DNA from: Rheinheimera texasensis DSM 17496
Lineage (GTDB): Bacteria > Pseudomonadota > Gammaproteobacteria > Enterobacterales > Alteromonadaceae
Direction of reading: 5' to 3'
NCBI RefSeq assembly: GCF_000711985.1
Contig: NZ_KL544007.1
Location: 124,001-188,000 of the forward strand
Length of the DNA stretch: 64,000 nucleotides
Within the stretch, counting starts at the first letter, position 1. Every line of letters starts with the position of its first letter. The notes below the pieces were generated by a model that worked only from the letters and a program-made list of their open reading frames with translations, ran no database searches and was not told the origin of the DNA. The position numbers were made by a program, and so were the translations under genes. Shown in pieces: positions 42,196-52,173 of this stretch.

Positions 42196-43697
42196 TCCGG
42201 TGGCATCATACCTAAAATTTTACTGCTGTTATCGTCGTTCAGTTGTTCTAACCGGACGGTAAAGCCCCACAACCGGTGTAAATGCTTCAACACTTGCGGA
42301 AAATTATCCGCCAGCGGCACCCGTTGATTGGGCACAAACCGCAGCGTCAGAGAACGATCTCCCGTTACATCGACGTTATACACTTGAATATTCGGTTCGA
42401 TGTTACTGAGGTTATATTGCGCGGACAGCATTTGCCGCACTTTCTGATAACCGGCACTGTTGTGAATAGCGGCGACCTCAAGCTGCTGTTCTTTGTCGTC
42501 ATCGACAATACCAAACAGATGAAAATCCCGAATCACTTTGGGCGACAAATACTGGCTGATAAAACTCTCGTCTTTAAAGTTCTGCATGGCAAAATGCAAA
42601 GTTTCTACCCAGTCCGAGCCGGCGATATCCGGGAACCATTCTTTGTCTTCGGCGGTTGGTGTTTCACAGATCCGGCGAAGGTCGGTAAACATGGCAAACC
42701 CGAGCGCATAAGGGTTGATACCGGAGTAATATTTTGAATTGTAGGGTGGCTGATACACCACATTGGTGTGGTTATGCAGTACTTCCAGCATAAACTTATC
42801 ACTGACCAGCCCTTCGTTATACAGATGCTGCAGAATGTTGTAGTGCCAGAAAGTTGCCCAGCCTTCATTCATCACCTGGGTTTGTTTTTGCGGATAAAAG
42901 TACTGCGAGATTTTGCGCACGATCCGCACAATTTCGCGCTGCCAGGGTTTGAGCAAAGGAGCATTTTTTTCGATGAAATACAGGATATTTTCCTGCGGCT
43001 CTTTTGGATAATGTTGCTCAACTGGCTGATTCACCGATTCTTTATTCGGGATAGTACGCCACAGCTGATTGACTTGCGATTGCAGATATTTTTCCCGGTC
43101 CTGCTGGCGGCGTTGCTCTTCATCCATCGAGATTTTTTGCGGTCTTTTATAGCGGTCGACGCCGTAGTTCATCAGGGCATGGCAGGAATCCAGAATGTCT
43201 TCGACTTCGTTCAGGCCGTATTTCTCTTCACAATCACTGATGTATTTTTTCGCAAACACCAGGTAGTCGATAATCGATGACGCGTCCGTCCAGGTTTTGA
43301 ATAAATAGTTGTTTTTAAAGAATGAATTGTGGCCGTAACAGGCATGCGCCATCACTAGAGCCTGCATAGTGATGGTATTTTCTTCCATCAGATAGGCGAT
43401 GCAGGGATTGGAGTTAATCACGATTTCATAGGCCAGCCCCATGTGGCCGCGTTTGTAGTTTTGTTCGGTCTGGATAAATTTTTTGCCGTATGACCAGTGG
43501 TTATAACCAATGGGCATGCCTACGCTGGAATATGCGTCCATCATCTGTTCGGCTGTAATGATTTCTATCTGATTGGGGTAATAATCCAGTTTGTAAAAAC
43601 GGGCGACCCGTTCAATTTCAGTCTGATACTGCGTCAGCAGCTCAAAACTCCAGTCCGGACCATCTGATAACGGCTGTACTTTCTTTTTTGCCGACAT
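42192..43697 (-). CDS. SpoVR family protein (YcgB)
   Basis: A 501-aa protein of the SpoVR/YcgB family, conserved in stress and sporulation contexts but biochemically undefined. N-terminal stretches GPDWSFELLTQYQTEIERVAR and YDYYPNQIE-like (YKLDYYPNQIEIITAEQM) and the NEGWATFWHYNIL region with its conserved glutamate and histidine are typical. Third gene of the prkA-yeaH-spoVR operon, 16 bp after yeaH. In E. coli, ycgB is separate from yeaGH. Confidence 0.93.
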   Translation of the reverse strand: MSAKKKVQPLSDGPDWSFELLTQYQTEIERVARFYKLDYYPNQIEIITAEQMMDAYSSVGMPIGYNHWSYGKKFIQTEQNYKRGHMGLAYEIVINSNPCIAYLMEENTITMQALVMAHACYGHNSFFKNNYLFKTWTDASSIIDYLVFAKKYISDCEEKYGLNEVEDILDSCHALMNYGVDRYKRPQKISMDEEQRRQQDREKYLQSQVNQLWRTIPNKESVNQPVEQHYPKEPQENILYFIEKNAPLLKPWQREIVRIVRKISQYFYPQKQTQVMNEGWATFWHYNILQHLYNEGLVSDKFMLEVLHNHTNVVYQPPYNSKYYSGINPYALGFAMFTDLRRICETPTAEDKEWFPDIAGSDWVETLHFAMQNFKDESFISQYLSPKVIRDFHLFGIVDDDKEQQLEVAAIHNSAGYQKVRQMLSAQYNLSNIEPNIQVYNVDVTGDRSLTLRFVPNQRVPLADNFPQVLKHLHRLWGFTVRLEQLNDDNSSKILGMMPPE

Positions 43698-43713
43698 AAA
43701 AATCTCCTTCTAT

Positions 43714-44982
43714 TCAGGCGGCCTGTTTTTTAAACAGCGTTCTGAACACCGGGTAAATATCACTGACCTGGCGAATAGGCTGGATGGCAAAATTTTCAAA
43801 ACTGCTGAGCAGTTTTTCATATTCAACCCACAGGCTCTGATGTGGGCGTTGGGTGATTTCGATATAAGCGTAATAACGCACCCACGGCAGCAATTGCTCG
43901 GCCAAAAGCTGCGAGCACTGTGGGCTGTCGTCGGCCCAGTTGTCGCCGTCGGACGCCTGAGCCGCGTAGATATTCCACTCGGTCGGGTCGTAGCGTTCTT
44001 TAACGACCTCAGCCATCAACTTCAGGGCGCTGGACACAATGGTGCCGCCAGTTTCCTGCGAATAAAAAAACTCGTGTTCATCGACTTCTTTGGCCTGGGT
44101 GTGGTGGCGGATATACACCACTTCGACATTTTTATAGCTGCGGCTTAAAAACATGTAGAGCAAAATGTAAAAACGTTTGGCCATATCTTTGGTGGCCTGA
44201 TCCATAGAACCCGACACATCCATCAGGCAAAACATCACGGCTTTGCTGGTCGGTTCCGGTCTTTTGGCGAAATTGCGAAAGCGCAGGTCAAAGCTGTCAA
44301 TAAAAGGTACTGCGTCAATGCGGCGACGGAGCTCATCCGCCTCTGTGTTTAACAGCTGCAATCGTTGCATATCCGGCAGGGCGGATGCTTCCAGTTCGGT
44401 AATTTCCTGTTCTATCTCATGCAGTTGTTTCTTCTTGCCTGCTGTCATGGCGACCCGGCGCGCCAGCGAGCCCTGTAAGGAGCGGACTATGTCGATATTG
44501 CTGGGCACGCCCTCAGAGCGATAACCGGCGCGGACATTTTTATATTGCACCAGTTTATCCAGCTGGTTTTTGCGCAGATTCGGTAGTTCTAAATCTTCGA
44601 ACAACAAATCCAGGTATTCGTCTTTTGAAATCGAAAAGACAAATTCGTCTTCGCCTTCACCGTCTACACTGGCATCACCCTGACCGGAGCCGCCGCCCTG
44701 GCCACCCAGCGGCCTTTTGATGCGGTCGCCTTCGCTGAACTGATCATTGCCCGGATGCACGCGCTCACGGTGGCCACCGCTGCCCTGATGAAAAAACGGC
44801 TCCGTGATGTCGCGCCCTGGGATTGAAACACTCTCACCTTTGTCGATATCAGTGACGCTGCGTTTACTGATCGCATCAGACACTGCTTGTTTGATTTGTT
44901 GTTTATAGCGGCGGATGAACCGTTGCCGGTTCACCGCGCTTTTGTTTTTGCCGTTCAGGCGTCGATCGATAAAATGCGCCAT
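43714..44982 (-). CDS. yeaH: YeaH/DUF444 family protein with VWA-like domain
   Basis: A 422-aa DUF444 protein. [20 protein letters not shown] at the N-terminus, a Gly-rich acidic linker (about 80-110), and a C-terminal von Willebrand A-like fold with the metal site [12 protein letters not shown] (D-x-S-x-S). It partners the PrkA/YeaG kinase in nitrogen-starvation and stationary-phase responses in E. coli; its direct role is unknown. Middle gene of the operon. Confidence 0.94.
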   Translation of the reverse strand: MAHFIDRRLNGKNKSAVNRQRFIRRYKQQIKQAVSDAISKRSVTDIDKGESVSIPGRDITEPFFHQGSGGHRERVHPGNDQFSEGDRIKRPLGGQGGGSGQGDASVDGEGEDEFVFSISKDEYLDLLFEDLELPNLRKNQLDKLVQYKNVRAGYRSEGVPSNIDIVRSLQGSLARRVAMTAGKKKQLHEIEQEITELEASALPDMQRLQLLNTEADELRRRIDAVPFIDSFDLRFRNFAKRPEPTSKAVMFCLMDVSGSMDQATKDMAKRFYILLYMFLSRSYKNVEVVYIRHHTQAKEVDEHEFFYSQETGGTIVSSALKLMAEVVKERYDPTEWNIYAAQASDGDNWADDSPQCSQLLAEQLLPWVRYYAYIEITQRPHQSLWVEYEKLLSSFENFAIQPIRQVSDIYPVFRTLFKKQAA

Positions 44983-45006
44983 AGTACCTCCGCCTCAACC
45001 CCGGCC

Positions 45007-46929
45007 TCATTGTGACTTCCGGACCCGCAGGTACCACTCAGACAACAAACGCACCTGTTTGCGCGTATAGCCTTTTTCCATCATCCGGTCGACAAAATCG
45101 TCGTGTTTTTTCTGATCATCGGTCGAAGTTTTGGCATTAAACGAAATCACCGGCAGCAGCTCTTCAGTACTGGAGAACATTTTTTTCTCGATGACAGTAC
45201 GCAGCTTCTCGTAGCTGGTCCAGGTCGGATTTTTGCCATTGTTTTTCGCTTTGGCGCGCAGTACAAAGTTGACGATTTCGTTGCGGAAATCTTTTGGATT
45301 GCTGATGCCGGCTGGTTTTTCAATTTTTTCCAGTTCAGCATTCAGCGCCGCCCTGTCAAACAACTGACCGGTTTCCGGGTCGCGGTATTCTTGGTCCTGG
45401 ATCCAGAAATCGGCGTAGATCACGTAACGATCGAAGATGTTTTGCCCATATTCTGAGTAACTCTCTAAATAGGCCGTCTGAATTTCTTTACCGATAAACT
45501 CAACGTATTTCGGGATCAGATAGCCTTTTAAATGTTCCAGATAACGCTCAGCCACATCAGCCGGGAATTGCTCCCGCTCAATTTGTTGTTCCAGCACGTA
45601 AAACAGATGGACCGGGTTGGCGGCCACTTCAGTGGTATCAAAGTTAAATACCCTGGACAAAATCTTAAATGCAAAGCGTGTCGACAAGCCGGTCATGCCT
45701 TCGTCGACGCCGGCATAGTCACGATACTCCTGATAGGACTTGGCTTTGGGATCAGTGTCTTTCAGGCTTTCGCCATCGTAAACACGCATTTTGGAATACA
45801 TGCTGGAGTTTTCCGGGTTTTTCAGCCGGGACAACACGGCAAACTGCGCCAGTGAAGTCAGAGTACCAGGCGCACAAGGGGCTGTTTTCAGCTCACTGTG
45901 CTCCAGCAATTTTTCGTAGATCCGTACTTCTTCCGACACGCGAAGGCAATAAGGCACCTTGACGATATAAACCCGGTCGAGAAAGGCCTCATTGTTTTTA
46001 TTATTGCGGAAGGTCTGCCATTCAGACTCGTTGCTGTGCGCCAGAATTATGCCTTCAAATGGCAGCGCGGCCAGGCCCTCTGTGCCGTTGTAATTGCCTT
46101 CCTGCGTTGCAGTCAGCAAAGGATGCAGCACTTTAATCGGGGCTTTAAACATCTCGACGAATTCCATCAGACCCTGGTTGGCGCGGCACAAAGCGCCTGA
46201 GTAGCTGTAAGCGTCGGGGTCGTTTTGAGCAAAATGCTCAAGCATGCGGATGTCGACTTTACCAACCAATGAAGCTATATCCTGATTGTTTTCATCGCCG
46301 GGTTCGGTTTTAGCGATGGCTACCTGATCGAGAATGGACGGATACTTTTTCACCACGCGGAACTGACTGATATCGCCGTTAAATTCGTGCAGGCGTTTAC
46401 TGGCCCAGGGCGACATAATGGTTTTAAGATAGCGTTTTGGAATGCCGTATTCCTGCAACAGGATGTTGCCGTCTTCATTGAGGTCAAACAGGCACAGCGG
46501 GTGATCGTACACCGGTGAGCCTTTCAGGTAATAAATCGGCACTTGTTGCATTAAAGATTTGAGTTTCTCTGCCAGCGAGGATTTACCGCCACCGACCGGG
46601 CCGAGCAAATAAAGGATTTGCTTGCGCTCTTCGAGGCCCTGCGCCGAATGTTTCAGATAAGAGACGATTTGCTCAACCGCGTCTTCCATGCCGTAAAATT
46701 CGGAAAACGCCGGATAACGTGCGATGACACGGTTGGAGAATAACCGGCTGAGTTTAGGGTCTTGCGCGGTATCAGTCAGTTCCGGCTGACCTATCGCCAT
46801 TAGCAACCGCTCGGCGGCACTGGCGTAACAACTTTTGTCGTTTTTGCACAGCTGGAGATACTCCGAAATGCTGTATTCCTCTTCGCGTGCTGCTTCGTAA
46901 CGAGACTTGTAGTGCTCAAAAATGCCCAT
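45007..46929 (-). CDS. PrkA/YeaG family serine protein kinase
   Basis: A 640-aa AAA+/kinase protein of the PrkA family. The ATPase P-loop is GPVGGGKSSLAEKL and the N-terminus MGIFEHYKSRYEAAREEEYS matches YeaG. The C-terminal kinase-like PrkA domain follows. Of two tandem ATGs, 46929 is best spaced (5 nt) from the GGAGGT ribosome-binding site. It heads the leftward prkA-yeaH-spoVR operon, the usual order in Proteobacteria outside the enterics. Confidence 0.94.
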   Translation of the reverse strand: MGIFEHYKSRYEAAREEEYSISEYLQLCKNDKSCYASAAERLLMAIGQPELTDTAQDPKLSRLFSNRVIARYPAFSEFYGMEDAVEQIVSYLKHSAQGLEERKQILYLLGPVGGGKSSLAEKLKSLMQQVPIYYLKGSPVYDHPLCLFDLNEDGNILLQEYGIPKRYLKTIMSPWASKRLHEFNGDISQFRVVKKYPSILDQVAIAKTEPGDENNQDIASLVGKVDIRMLEHFAQNDPDAYSYSGALCRANQGLMEFVEMFKAPIKVLHPLLTATQEGNYNGTEGLAALPFEGIILAHSNESEWQTFRNNKNNEAFLDRVYIVKVPYCLRVSEEVRIYEKLLEHSELKTAPCAPGTLTSLAQFAVLSRLKNPENSSMYSKMRVYDGESLKDTDPKAKSYQEYRDYAGVDEGMTGLSTRFAFKILSRVFNFDTTEVAANPVHLFYVLEQQIEREQFPADVAERYLEHLKGYLIPKYVEFIGKEIQTAYLESYSEYGQNIFDRYVIYADFWIQDQEYRDPETGQLFDRAALNAELEKIEKPAGISNPKDFRNEIVNFVLRAKAKNNGKNPTWTSYEKLRTVIEKKMFSSTEELLPVISFNAKTSTDDQKKHDDFVDRMMEKGYTRKQVRLLSEWYLRVRKSQ

Positions 46930-47110
46930 CATGCACCTCCACAAACAAACTCATATAAAAACGGGTCGCAATTAAAGGTTAGTCAGGAAAAAATGAACTC
47001 GCCGCTCTAATTACAAGAATTTTCAGCAATTTTCGACGAGATACATTTGCCTGTTTGATTCGCTGCGCTAAGCGTAGTTCAGCAATACGGGCAAATGGGC
47101 GGGGCAGATG

Positions 47111-47141
47111 GAAAAGAAAAACCCGGCGAAAGCCGGGTTTT
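47111..47141 (-). terminator. Intrinsic terminator after sodB
   Basis: Perfect 10-bp stem AAAACCCGGC/GCCGGGTTTT with a GAAA tetraloop (47118-47141). On the minus strand it is followed by a T-rich run. Confidence 0.85.
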
Positions 47142-47161
47142 CAGTAACTGGCAAGGAATCG

Positions 47162-47746
47162 TTACTTGGCAAAGTTTGCGCTGGCGAATTCCCAGTTTAC
47201 CAGAGCCCAGAAGGCATTCAGGTAAGTTGGGCGCGCATTGCGGAAATCGATGTAATAAGCGTGTTCCCACAGGTCAACGGTCAGCAGAGCAGTCACGCTG
47301 CTGTCGGTCAGCGGTGTGCCGGCATTTGACGTGTTGACGATATCCAGAGTGCCGTCCGCCTTTTTCACCAGCCAGGTCCAGCTTGAACCGAAGTTGTTAA
47401 CTGCTTTGTCGTTAAAAGCGGTCTGGAAAGCTGCAAATGAACCCCATTTGGCGTTGATAGCATCAGCTAATGCGCCAGTTGGTTCACCGCCACCTTGTGG
47501 TGACAGGCAGTGCCAGTAGAAAGTGTGGTTCCAGATTTGTGCCGCGTTGTTGAACACCGGGCCTTCTGAAGTTTTGATGATGTCTTCCAGTGATTTGCCG
47601 GCAAACGCAGTGCCTTCAATCAATGAGTTCAGTTTGACCACGTAAGCGTTGTGGTGCTTGCCATGGTGGAATTCCAGAGTTTCAGCGGAAATGTGCGGTG
47701 CTAAAGCGTCTTTAGCATATGGTAATGCTGGTAATTCAAAAGCCAT
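47162..47746 (-). CDS. sodB: Superoxide dismutase [Fe]
   Basis: Converts superoxide to hydrogen peroxide and oxygen. 194 aa. Metal ligands lie in LEFHHGKHHNAYV, WNHTFYWHCL and VDLWEHAYYIDF. The FWALVNW and SPQGGGEP context is that of iron-type SodB rather than manganese SodA. It is cytoplasmic. It is transcribed leftward, divergent from grxD, with an IscR-like palindrome 51 bp upstream of the start codon. Confidence 0.96.
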   Translation of the reverse strand: MAFELPALPYAKDALAPHISAETLEFHHGKHHNAYVVKLNSLIEGTAFAGKSLEDIIKTSEGPVFNNAAQIWNHTFYWHCLSPQGGGEPTGALADAINAKWGSFAAFQTAFNDKAVNNFGSSWTWLVKKADGTLDIVNTSNAGTPLTDSSVTALLTVDLWEHAYYIDFRNARPTYLNAFWALVNWEFASANFAK

Positions 47747-47796
47747 TCTATTTCTCCATCGGCGTTGTTTAGTGGTTCTGCATCGCGTAGACTACA

Positions 47797-47821
47797 AAAC
47801 CCGAGTAAATTACTCAAGTTT
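47797..47821. promoter_or_regulatory. IscR-like palindrome between sodB and grxD
   Basis: A 25-bp near-perfect palindrome AAAC-CC-GAGTAA-A-TTACTC-AA-GTTT. It fits the IscR type 1 pattern (YYGACT-R-WWW-Y-AGTCRR) except for symmetric C/G exchanges in the half-sites and the outer T/A pair. It lies between genes for an iron enzyme and a Fe-S-handling glutaredoxin. Confidence 0.5.
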
Positions 47822-47981
47822 TACCAGCGGATTGTCTGCACAAATACCCGATGGCCAGCCTCGCGTTGAGGTTTTGTTCTGCAGCCAGAGTTTTTGGGGC
47901 AAATCGGCAGATCTCAAGTGGCGACCGGCAATTCCTTTGGTAAAATGTGGCAAATTTTTTAGCGCTCCTGCAGAGGTCCTG

Positions 47982-48323
47982 ATGGAAACTATCGACAAAA
48001 TCAAACAACAACTGGCGGATAACCCAATCATCATTTACATGAAAGGTTCGCCAAAACTGCCAAGCTGTGGTTTTTCTGCGCAGGCTTCACAAGCGCTGAT
48101 TGCTTGTGGTGAGCCGTTTGCCTTTGTAGATATTCTGCAAAACCCGGATATCCGCGCTGAATTACCGGCGTACGCCAACTGGCCAACGTTCCCGCAACTG
48201 TGGGTAGAAGGCGAGCTGATTGGCGGTTGCGACATTATGCTGGAGATGTTCCAGCGCGGTGAGTTACAGCCGTTGATCAAAGAAACGGCGGCCAAATACA
48301 AAAAAGACGACGGCGCAGAATAA
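47982..48323 (+). CDS. grxD: Monothiol glutaredoxin (Grx4 type)
   Basis: Fe-S cluster carrier and iron-sensing monothiol glutaredoxin, 113 aa. The active site is the CGFS motif in LPSCGFSAQAS, and the glutathione-binding WPTFPQLWVEGELIGGCDI is present. The frame opens far upstream (47649) through sodB and intergenic sequence; ATG 47982 (METIDKIKQQL) with the AGAGGT ribosome-binding site is the family start. Confidence 0.95.
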   Translation: METIDKIKQQLADNPIIIYMKGSPKLPSCGFSAQASQALIACGEPFAFVDILQNPDIRAELPAYANWPTFPQLWVEGELIGGCDIMLEMFQRGELQPLIKETAAKYKKDDGAE

Positions 48324-48339
48324 TTTCTAAAGCTGATAA

Positions 48340-48366
48340 AACAAAACCGCCGCGGCGGTTTTGTTG
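48340..48366. terminator. Bidirectional terminator between grxD and rnt
   Basis: A 26-bp perfect palindrome with half-site AACAAAACCGCCG (48340-48365), flanked by T-rich sequence on the right. It serves the convergent grxD and rnt genes. Confidence 0.8.
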
Positions 48367-48376
48367 TTTCTGCAGG

Positions 48377-49045
48377 TTATTCGGTGTCAGCGTCCTGCGC
48401 TTCGGTGTCGGTATCCAGAAACGGCGGCGGCCAGCCGCCAAGTGTCTGCCAGCGATTGACGATATGGCAAAATAACTCAGCGGTCCGTTCTGTGTCATAA
48501 AGCGCGCTGTGCGCTTCTTTGCCGTCGAACGGAATACCTGCAGCCTGACAAGCTTTGGCCAGTACCGTTTGCCCCAGCGCCAGCGCGGCCAACGTGGTGG
48601 TATCAAAAGACACAAAAGCGTGGAATGGCGAACGTTTGATGTTATTGCGCTCGACCGCTGCGTTGACAAAGCCCTGATCAAAAGCGGCGTTATGTGCAAC
48701 CAATACGGCGCGCTGACAGCCAGCATCTTTCTGGCCTTTACGCACTACTTTAAACATTTCGGTCAGCGCTTCCCGTTCATGCACGGCGCCACGCAGCGGG
48801 TTATAGGGATCGATACCATTAAACGCCAAAGAGCTTGGATTGAGCACTGCACCTTCGAAAGGCTCCACATGAAAATGCACCGTCTGATCAATGCTGAGCA
48901 AACCTTGCTCGTCCATTTTCAGTGTGCAGGCGGCGATCTCTAACAAGGCGTCCGTTTGTGCATTAAAACCGGCCGTTTCGACGTCGATCACAACCGGAAA
49001 ATAACCGCGAAAACGTTGGGCGAATAAAGTGGTAGTCTGGCTCAT
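48377..49045 (-). CDS. rnt: Ribonuclease T
   Basis: A DEDD-family 3'-5' exoribonuclease that trims tRNA and other stable RNA 3' ends. 222 aa. ExoI is [21 protein letters not shown], ExoII is [12 protein letters not shown] and ExoIII is [14 protein letters not shown]. In-frame ATGs are at 49054 and 49045; MSQTTTLF at 49045 matches the family start. Its place divergent from motY is conserved in Vibrio and Alteromonadales. Confidence 0.94.
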   Translation of the reverse strand: MSQTTTLFAQRFRGYFPVVIDVETAGFNAQTDALLEIAACTLKMDEQGLLSIDQTVHFHVEPFEGAVLNPSSLAFNGIDPYNPLRGAVHEREALTEMFKVVRKGQKDAGCQRAVLVAHNAAFDQGFVNAAVERNNIKRSPFHAFVSFDTTTLAALALGQTVLAKACQAAGIPFDGKEAHSALYDTERTAELFCHIVNRWQTLGGWPPPFLDTDTEAQDADTE

Positions 49046-49240
49046 GAACCGCATTCAGTCAGAAAAAAGAGCCGCAGTATGCCAAAAAAAATGCAACTCG
49101 TCTTGCCGTCGGCATAAGCTTTGCTAATTGTTTTGACAGAGAAGGTGCTGTGTTCTTGGTTTGCAGTGATGCACAAGCAAACAACAAACCACAAATTTGT
49201 AGGCAAAGTGCTTGGATCCTAAGCAGTTAATGGTCATTGA

Positions 49241-50170
49241 ATGATGAAAACAGCCATACAACTAGCCGCTTTGTGCTGTGCGCTGCTACTGAACAGTGCG
49301 GGTGAAGCGGCAATAAACCGGCAAGAAATGCGGCAAAGTGTGCGGCAATATGCTGCCACCCTGGACAATTCTGCCTGGTCGGTGAAAACGTCGACGGCCC
49401 TGCGCTGTGAATTGGTCCATGCAATTCCGCAATTTGGTGAAGCCCGTTTTGTCAGCACTGCCAGTAAAGAGTCTAATCTGTTATTCCAGCTGAAAATGCA
49501 GCGTCAGCCGGACGGGTACAGTCTGGCCGAAGTGTTGTCAATACCGCCGGGCTGGCGGGCCGGTGAACAAGCTAAAGCGTTGGCCGATATGAAGCTGTTA
49601 AAACAATTTGATGGCGACTTACCGAAACAGCAGGCCTGGACCATGCTGACTGAACTGGAGCAGGGCTTTAGTCCGACTTTCTATTTTGACGACTGGCACA
49701 GTCCTTATGACAAAATCGCAGCTCAGCTCAATCCAATCCATTTCGGCCTGCCTTATCAGCAATTTAATGCCTGCATGGCCGGTTTGTTGCGGTTTACTTT
49801 TGACGATATTGCGCTGACTGTGCTGAATTATCAAAGTAACAGCGATGCGCTGACACGGGAATCTGAGGCGCGTTTACAACAAATTGCCGAATACCTGAAA
49901 CACGACAAAGCTATTGCTTCGGTTGATATTGATACCTACACCGACAGTTATGGCGGTCGTTGGATCAACGAAGAGTTATCGCGCAAAAGAGCCAAGGCAC
50001 TTAAAGCATTTTTAGTCAGCGCCGGGATTGATGAAAAAGTGATCCGCACTGAAGGTTTTGGTGAAAAGCGCCACGTGGCACCGAATGACACCTTACGCGG
50101 CCGCGCGACGAACCGTCGGGCTGTGGTGCAGTTGGTGCGGGCGGAAGCGCCCAGGCTAACAATCCAATAA
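49241..50170 (+). CDS. motY: Sodium-driven flagellar protein MotY
   Basis: T-ring component of the sodium-driven polar flagellar motor in the periplasm; with MotX it holds the PomA/B stator. 309 aa, with a signal peptide (MKTAIQLAALCCALLLNSAGEA). The N-terminal domain has VRQYAATLDNSAW, IPQFGEARF and FYFDDWHSPYDKIA, all close to Vibrio MotY. The OmpA-like peptidoglycan-binding domain (about 190-305) has DTYTDSYGGRWINEELSRKRA and GFGEKRHVAPNDT. Two tandem ATGs (49241, 49244). Confidence 0.93.
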   Translation: MMKTAIQLAALCCALLLNSAGEAAINRQEMRQSVRQYAATLDNSAWSVKTSTALRCELVHAIPQFGEARFVSTASKESNLLFQLKMQRQPDGYSLAEVLSIPPGWRAGEQAKALADMKLLKQFDGDLPKQQAWTMLTELEQGFSPTFYFDDWHSPYDKIAAQLNPIHFGLPYQQFNACMAGLLRFTFDDIALTVLNYQSNSDALTRESEARLQQIAEYLKHDKAIASVDIDTYTDSYGGRWINEELSRKRAKALKAFLVSAGIDEKVIRTEGFGEKRHVAPNDTLRGRATNRRAVVQLVRAEAPRLTIQ

Positions 50171-50175
50171 ATCGT

Positions 50176-50205
50176 AAAAGAGCCCTGAATGTCAGGGCTT
50201 TTTTG
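50176..50205. terminator. Bidirectional terminator between motY and mnmC
   Basis: 8-bp stem AGCCCTGA/TCAGGGCT with an ATG loop (50181-50199), A-rich on the left and TTTTTT on the right. It ends 2 bp before the mnmC stop codon. Confidence 0.88.
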
Positions 50206-50206
50206 C

Positions 50207-52087
50207 TTAACTTTGGCGTAACTTATCAAAGCGTGACGCACTGACGAGCTGTTCGAGCTCGTCTTGCAGCGGTGACGGCTGCTGACACAATACTGAGGCT
50301 AAATGTTCTGCCAGCAATGGCGCGAACAGCAGTCCACGGGCACCAAGACCGCCCAGCACATACAAATCTTCGGCAACACGCCCGGCAATAGGCAGATGAT
50401 CCGGTACCGTTGCGCGCAGCCCGGTTTTTGATGATTTTACTGTCGCATCAGCAAACCAGGCTGGTTGCTGCAGCGCTGCATTCACCAATGCCAGGTTGGC
50501 GGAGTCGTCTGTTGCAGTACTGATGGTATTGCGATTGTCCCGGTCAAAAGTCGCGCCGACACAATGCTCACCATTAAATTCCGCCGTATCGGCCGGCGTG
50601 ATATAGCCCTGATGACAAACCACGGTGCGCAGTGCCGCCATCTGCGGTGCATGTACATGGGACACCTGACCACGCACCTGATTGAGTGGCAAATGCTGGG
50701 TGGGTGCGAACTGCGTCAGATCGACACCATTACAAAGCACCAGCTGGCTGCTGCCTATTGGGCCGGATGATGTAGAAAGCTCCCAACCATTGGAGCCACG
50801 TTGTAACGCCGTCACTTCGGTATTGGCACAAAATTTAAAACTGGGCTGTTGTAAAAGCCAGTCAAGCGCCGCCTGACAAAAACGCTGAGGTGCGACCCAA
50901 CCACCATCCGGGTAAAACAAGCCGCCGTACGGCATAGGCAAGCCCGCCAGTTCACTGCTCTCTTTTGCGTCCAGCACCTGAAAAAAGCCCGACGGCCAGG
51001 CGCTTTCCTGCTGGATTTTACTCTGGCGCAGCGCCAGGGCTTCGGTGCAAGCTAACGTCAGCACACCGCAAAACTGCTGCGGGAAATCAAATTGCCGGGA
51101 TAGTTCCCGGTAGCGGCGACAAGCAAAACCATAAGCGGAGGCGTGAAAACGCGACACCGGGCTAAAGCTGGTTTGCAGCTGCGGGTACAAGGCACCTTGT
51201 CGGTTGTGCGAGGCACCCAAGGCGACGGTATCGTCTTTACATAGCAAACGCACCTGGCGGCCACGCTGCACCAGGGCCAATGCGGTTAAGACCGCTGCGA
51301 TACCACCGCCGACCAGCGTGACGATGTCTTCGGGGGCGGAGGACGTAAAGGCAGACGGCTCTTCAGGGATAACACCCACCGCCATCTCGCGTTTGCGGCC
51401 AAAACCTTTGACCTTCTTTACCAAAAAACCAGCGCTTTGCAGGCCGCGCCGCACGATGCCGGCACTGGTAAAAGTGGCGACTGTGGTACCGGGGCCGCTT
51501 AACCGATCCATACCTTCGAACAAGCTGTCCTGCCACATATCCGGATTTTTACTGGGGGCAAAACCATCCAAAAACCAGGCATCGGCGCGGTTCGGCAGCG
51601 GCAACGCCGGCAGATTGTCTTTGATATCCCCGAGCCATAAGTCCAGCGTCACCGCGCCCTGGTCAAACTGCAGTCGATGACAGCCAGCAAAAGGCCGTGG
51701 ATATTGCGCCAACAGCTCAGCGATGAGTGGCTGTAACGTTGGCCAGGCGGTTAATGCCTGCGTCAAATCATTGAGAGTTAACGGGAATTTTTCGAAAGTG
51801 GAGAAATGCAGCTGCTGGCAAGTTGCGTCAGGCTGCGCCGCCCGAAACTGACGAAACGCCTGCCAGCACACCAGAAAGTTCAGCCCGGTACCAAAACCGG
51901 TTTCGATCACATGAAAACAACGTTTGGGCAACTGCAGCCAGCGTTCTGGTAATTGATTGTTGTGCAAAAACACAAACTGCGTCTCGTCGAGGCCACTTTC
52001 ATTAGAAAAATAAACATCATCAAAAACGTTCGAAACCGGCGTGCCTTGTTCGTTGTAACGCAAGGTGGCGGATTGGATCTGACTCAT
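50207..52087 (-). CDS. mnmC: Bifunctional tRNA mnm5s2U biosynthesis protein MnmC
   Basis: Completes the mnm5s2U34 wobble modification. The C-terminal FAD oxidoreductase removes the carboxymethyl group and the N-terminal SAM methyltransferase methylates the product. 626 aa. The N-domain (about 1-240) has YFSNESGLDETQFVFL, ETGFGTGLNFL and WFLDGFAPSKNPDMW. The C-domain starts at IVTLVGGGIAAVLTALAL (FAD GxGxxG-type) and ends with LGGLGARGLLFAPLLAE. The start at 52087 (MSQIQSATL) is chosen by family; the frame extends upstream without support. It is divergent from fabB. Confidence 0.93.
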   Translation of the reverse strand: MSQIQSATLRYNEQGTPVSNVFDDVYFSNESGLDETQFVFLHNNQLPERWLQLPKRCFHVIETGFGTGLNFLVCWQAFRQFRAAQPDATCQQLHFSTFEKFPLTLNDLTQALTAWPTLQPLIAELLAQYPRPFAGCHRLQFDQGAVTLDLWLGDIKDNLPALPLPNRADAWFLDGFAPSKNPDMWQDSLFEGMDRLSGPGTTVATFTSAGIVRRGLQSAGFLVKKVKGFGRKREMAVGVIPEEPSAFTSSAPEDIVTLVGGGIAAVLTALALVQRGRQVRLLCKDDTVALGASHNRQGALYPQLQTSFSPVSRFHASAYGFACRRYRELSRQFDFPQQFCGVLTLACTEALALRQSKIQQESAWPSGFFQVLDAKESSELAGLPMPYGGLFYPDGGWVAPQRFCQAALDWLLQQPSFKFCANTEVTALQRGSNGWELSTSSGPIGSSQLVLCNGVDLTQFAPTQHLPLNQVRGQVSHVHAPQMAALRTVVCHQGYITPADTAEFNGEHCVGATFDRDNRNTISTATDDSANLALVNAALQQPAWFADATVKSSKTGLRATVPDHLPIAGRVAEDLYVLGGLGARGLLFAPLLAEHLASVLCQQPSPLQDELEQLVSASRFDKLRQS

Positions 52088-52173
52088 CAGCAAGTCCGTA
52101 TTAGAAAAAAATTGCACAAAGTTGCGCATTTTAACTTGTTTGTCATGCTGGCGGCTAATAGTGTGAGCAGGTG

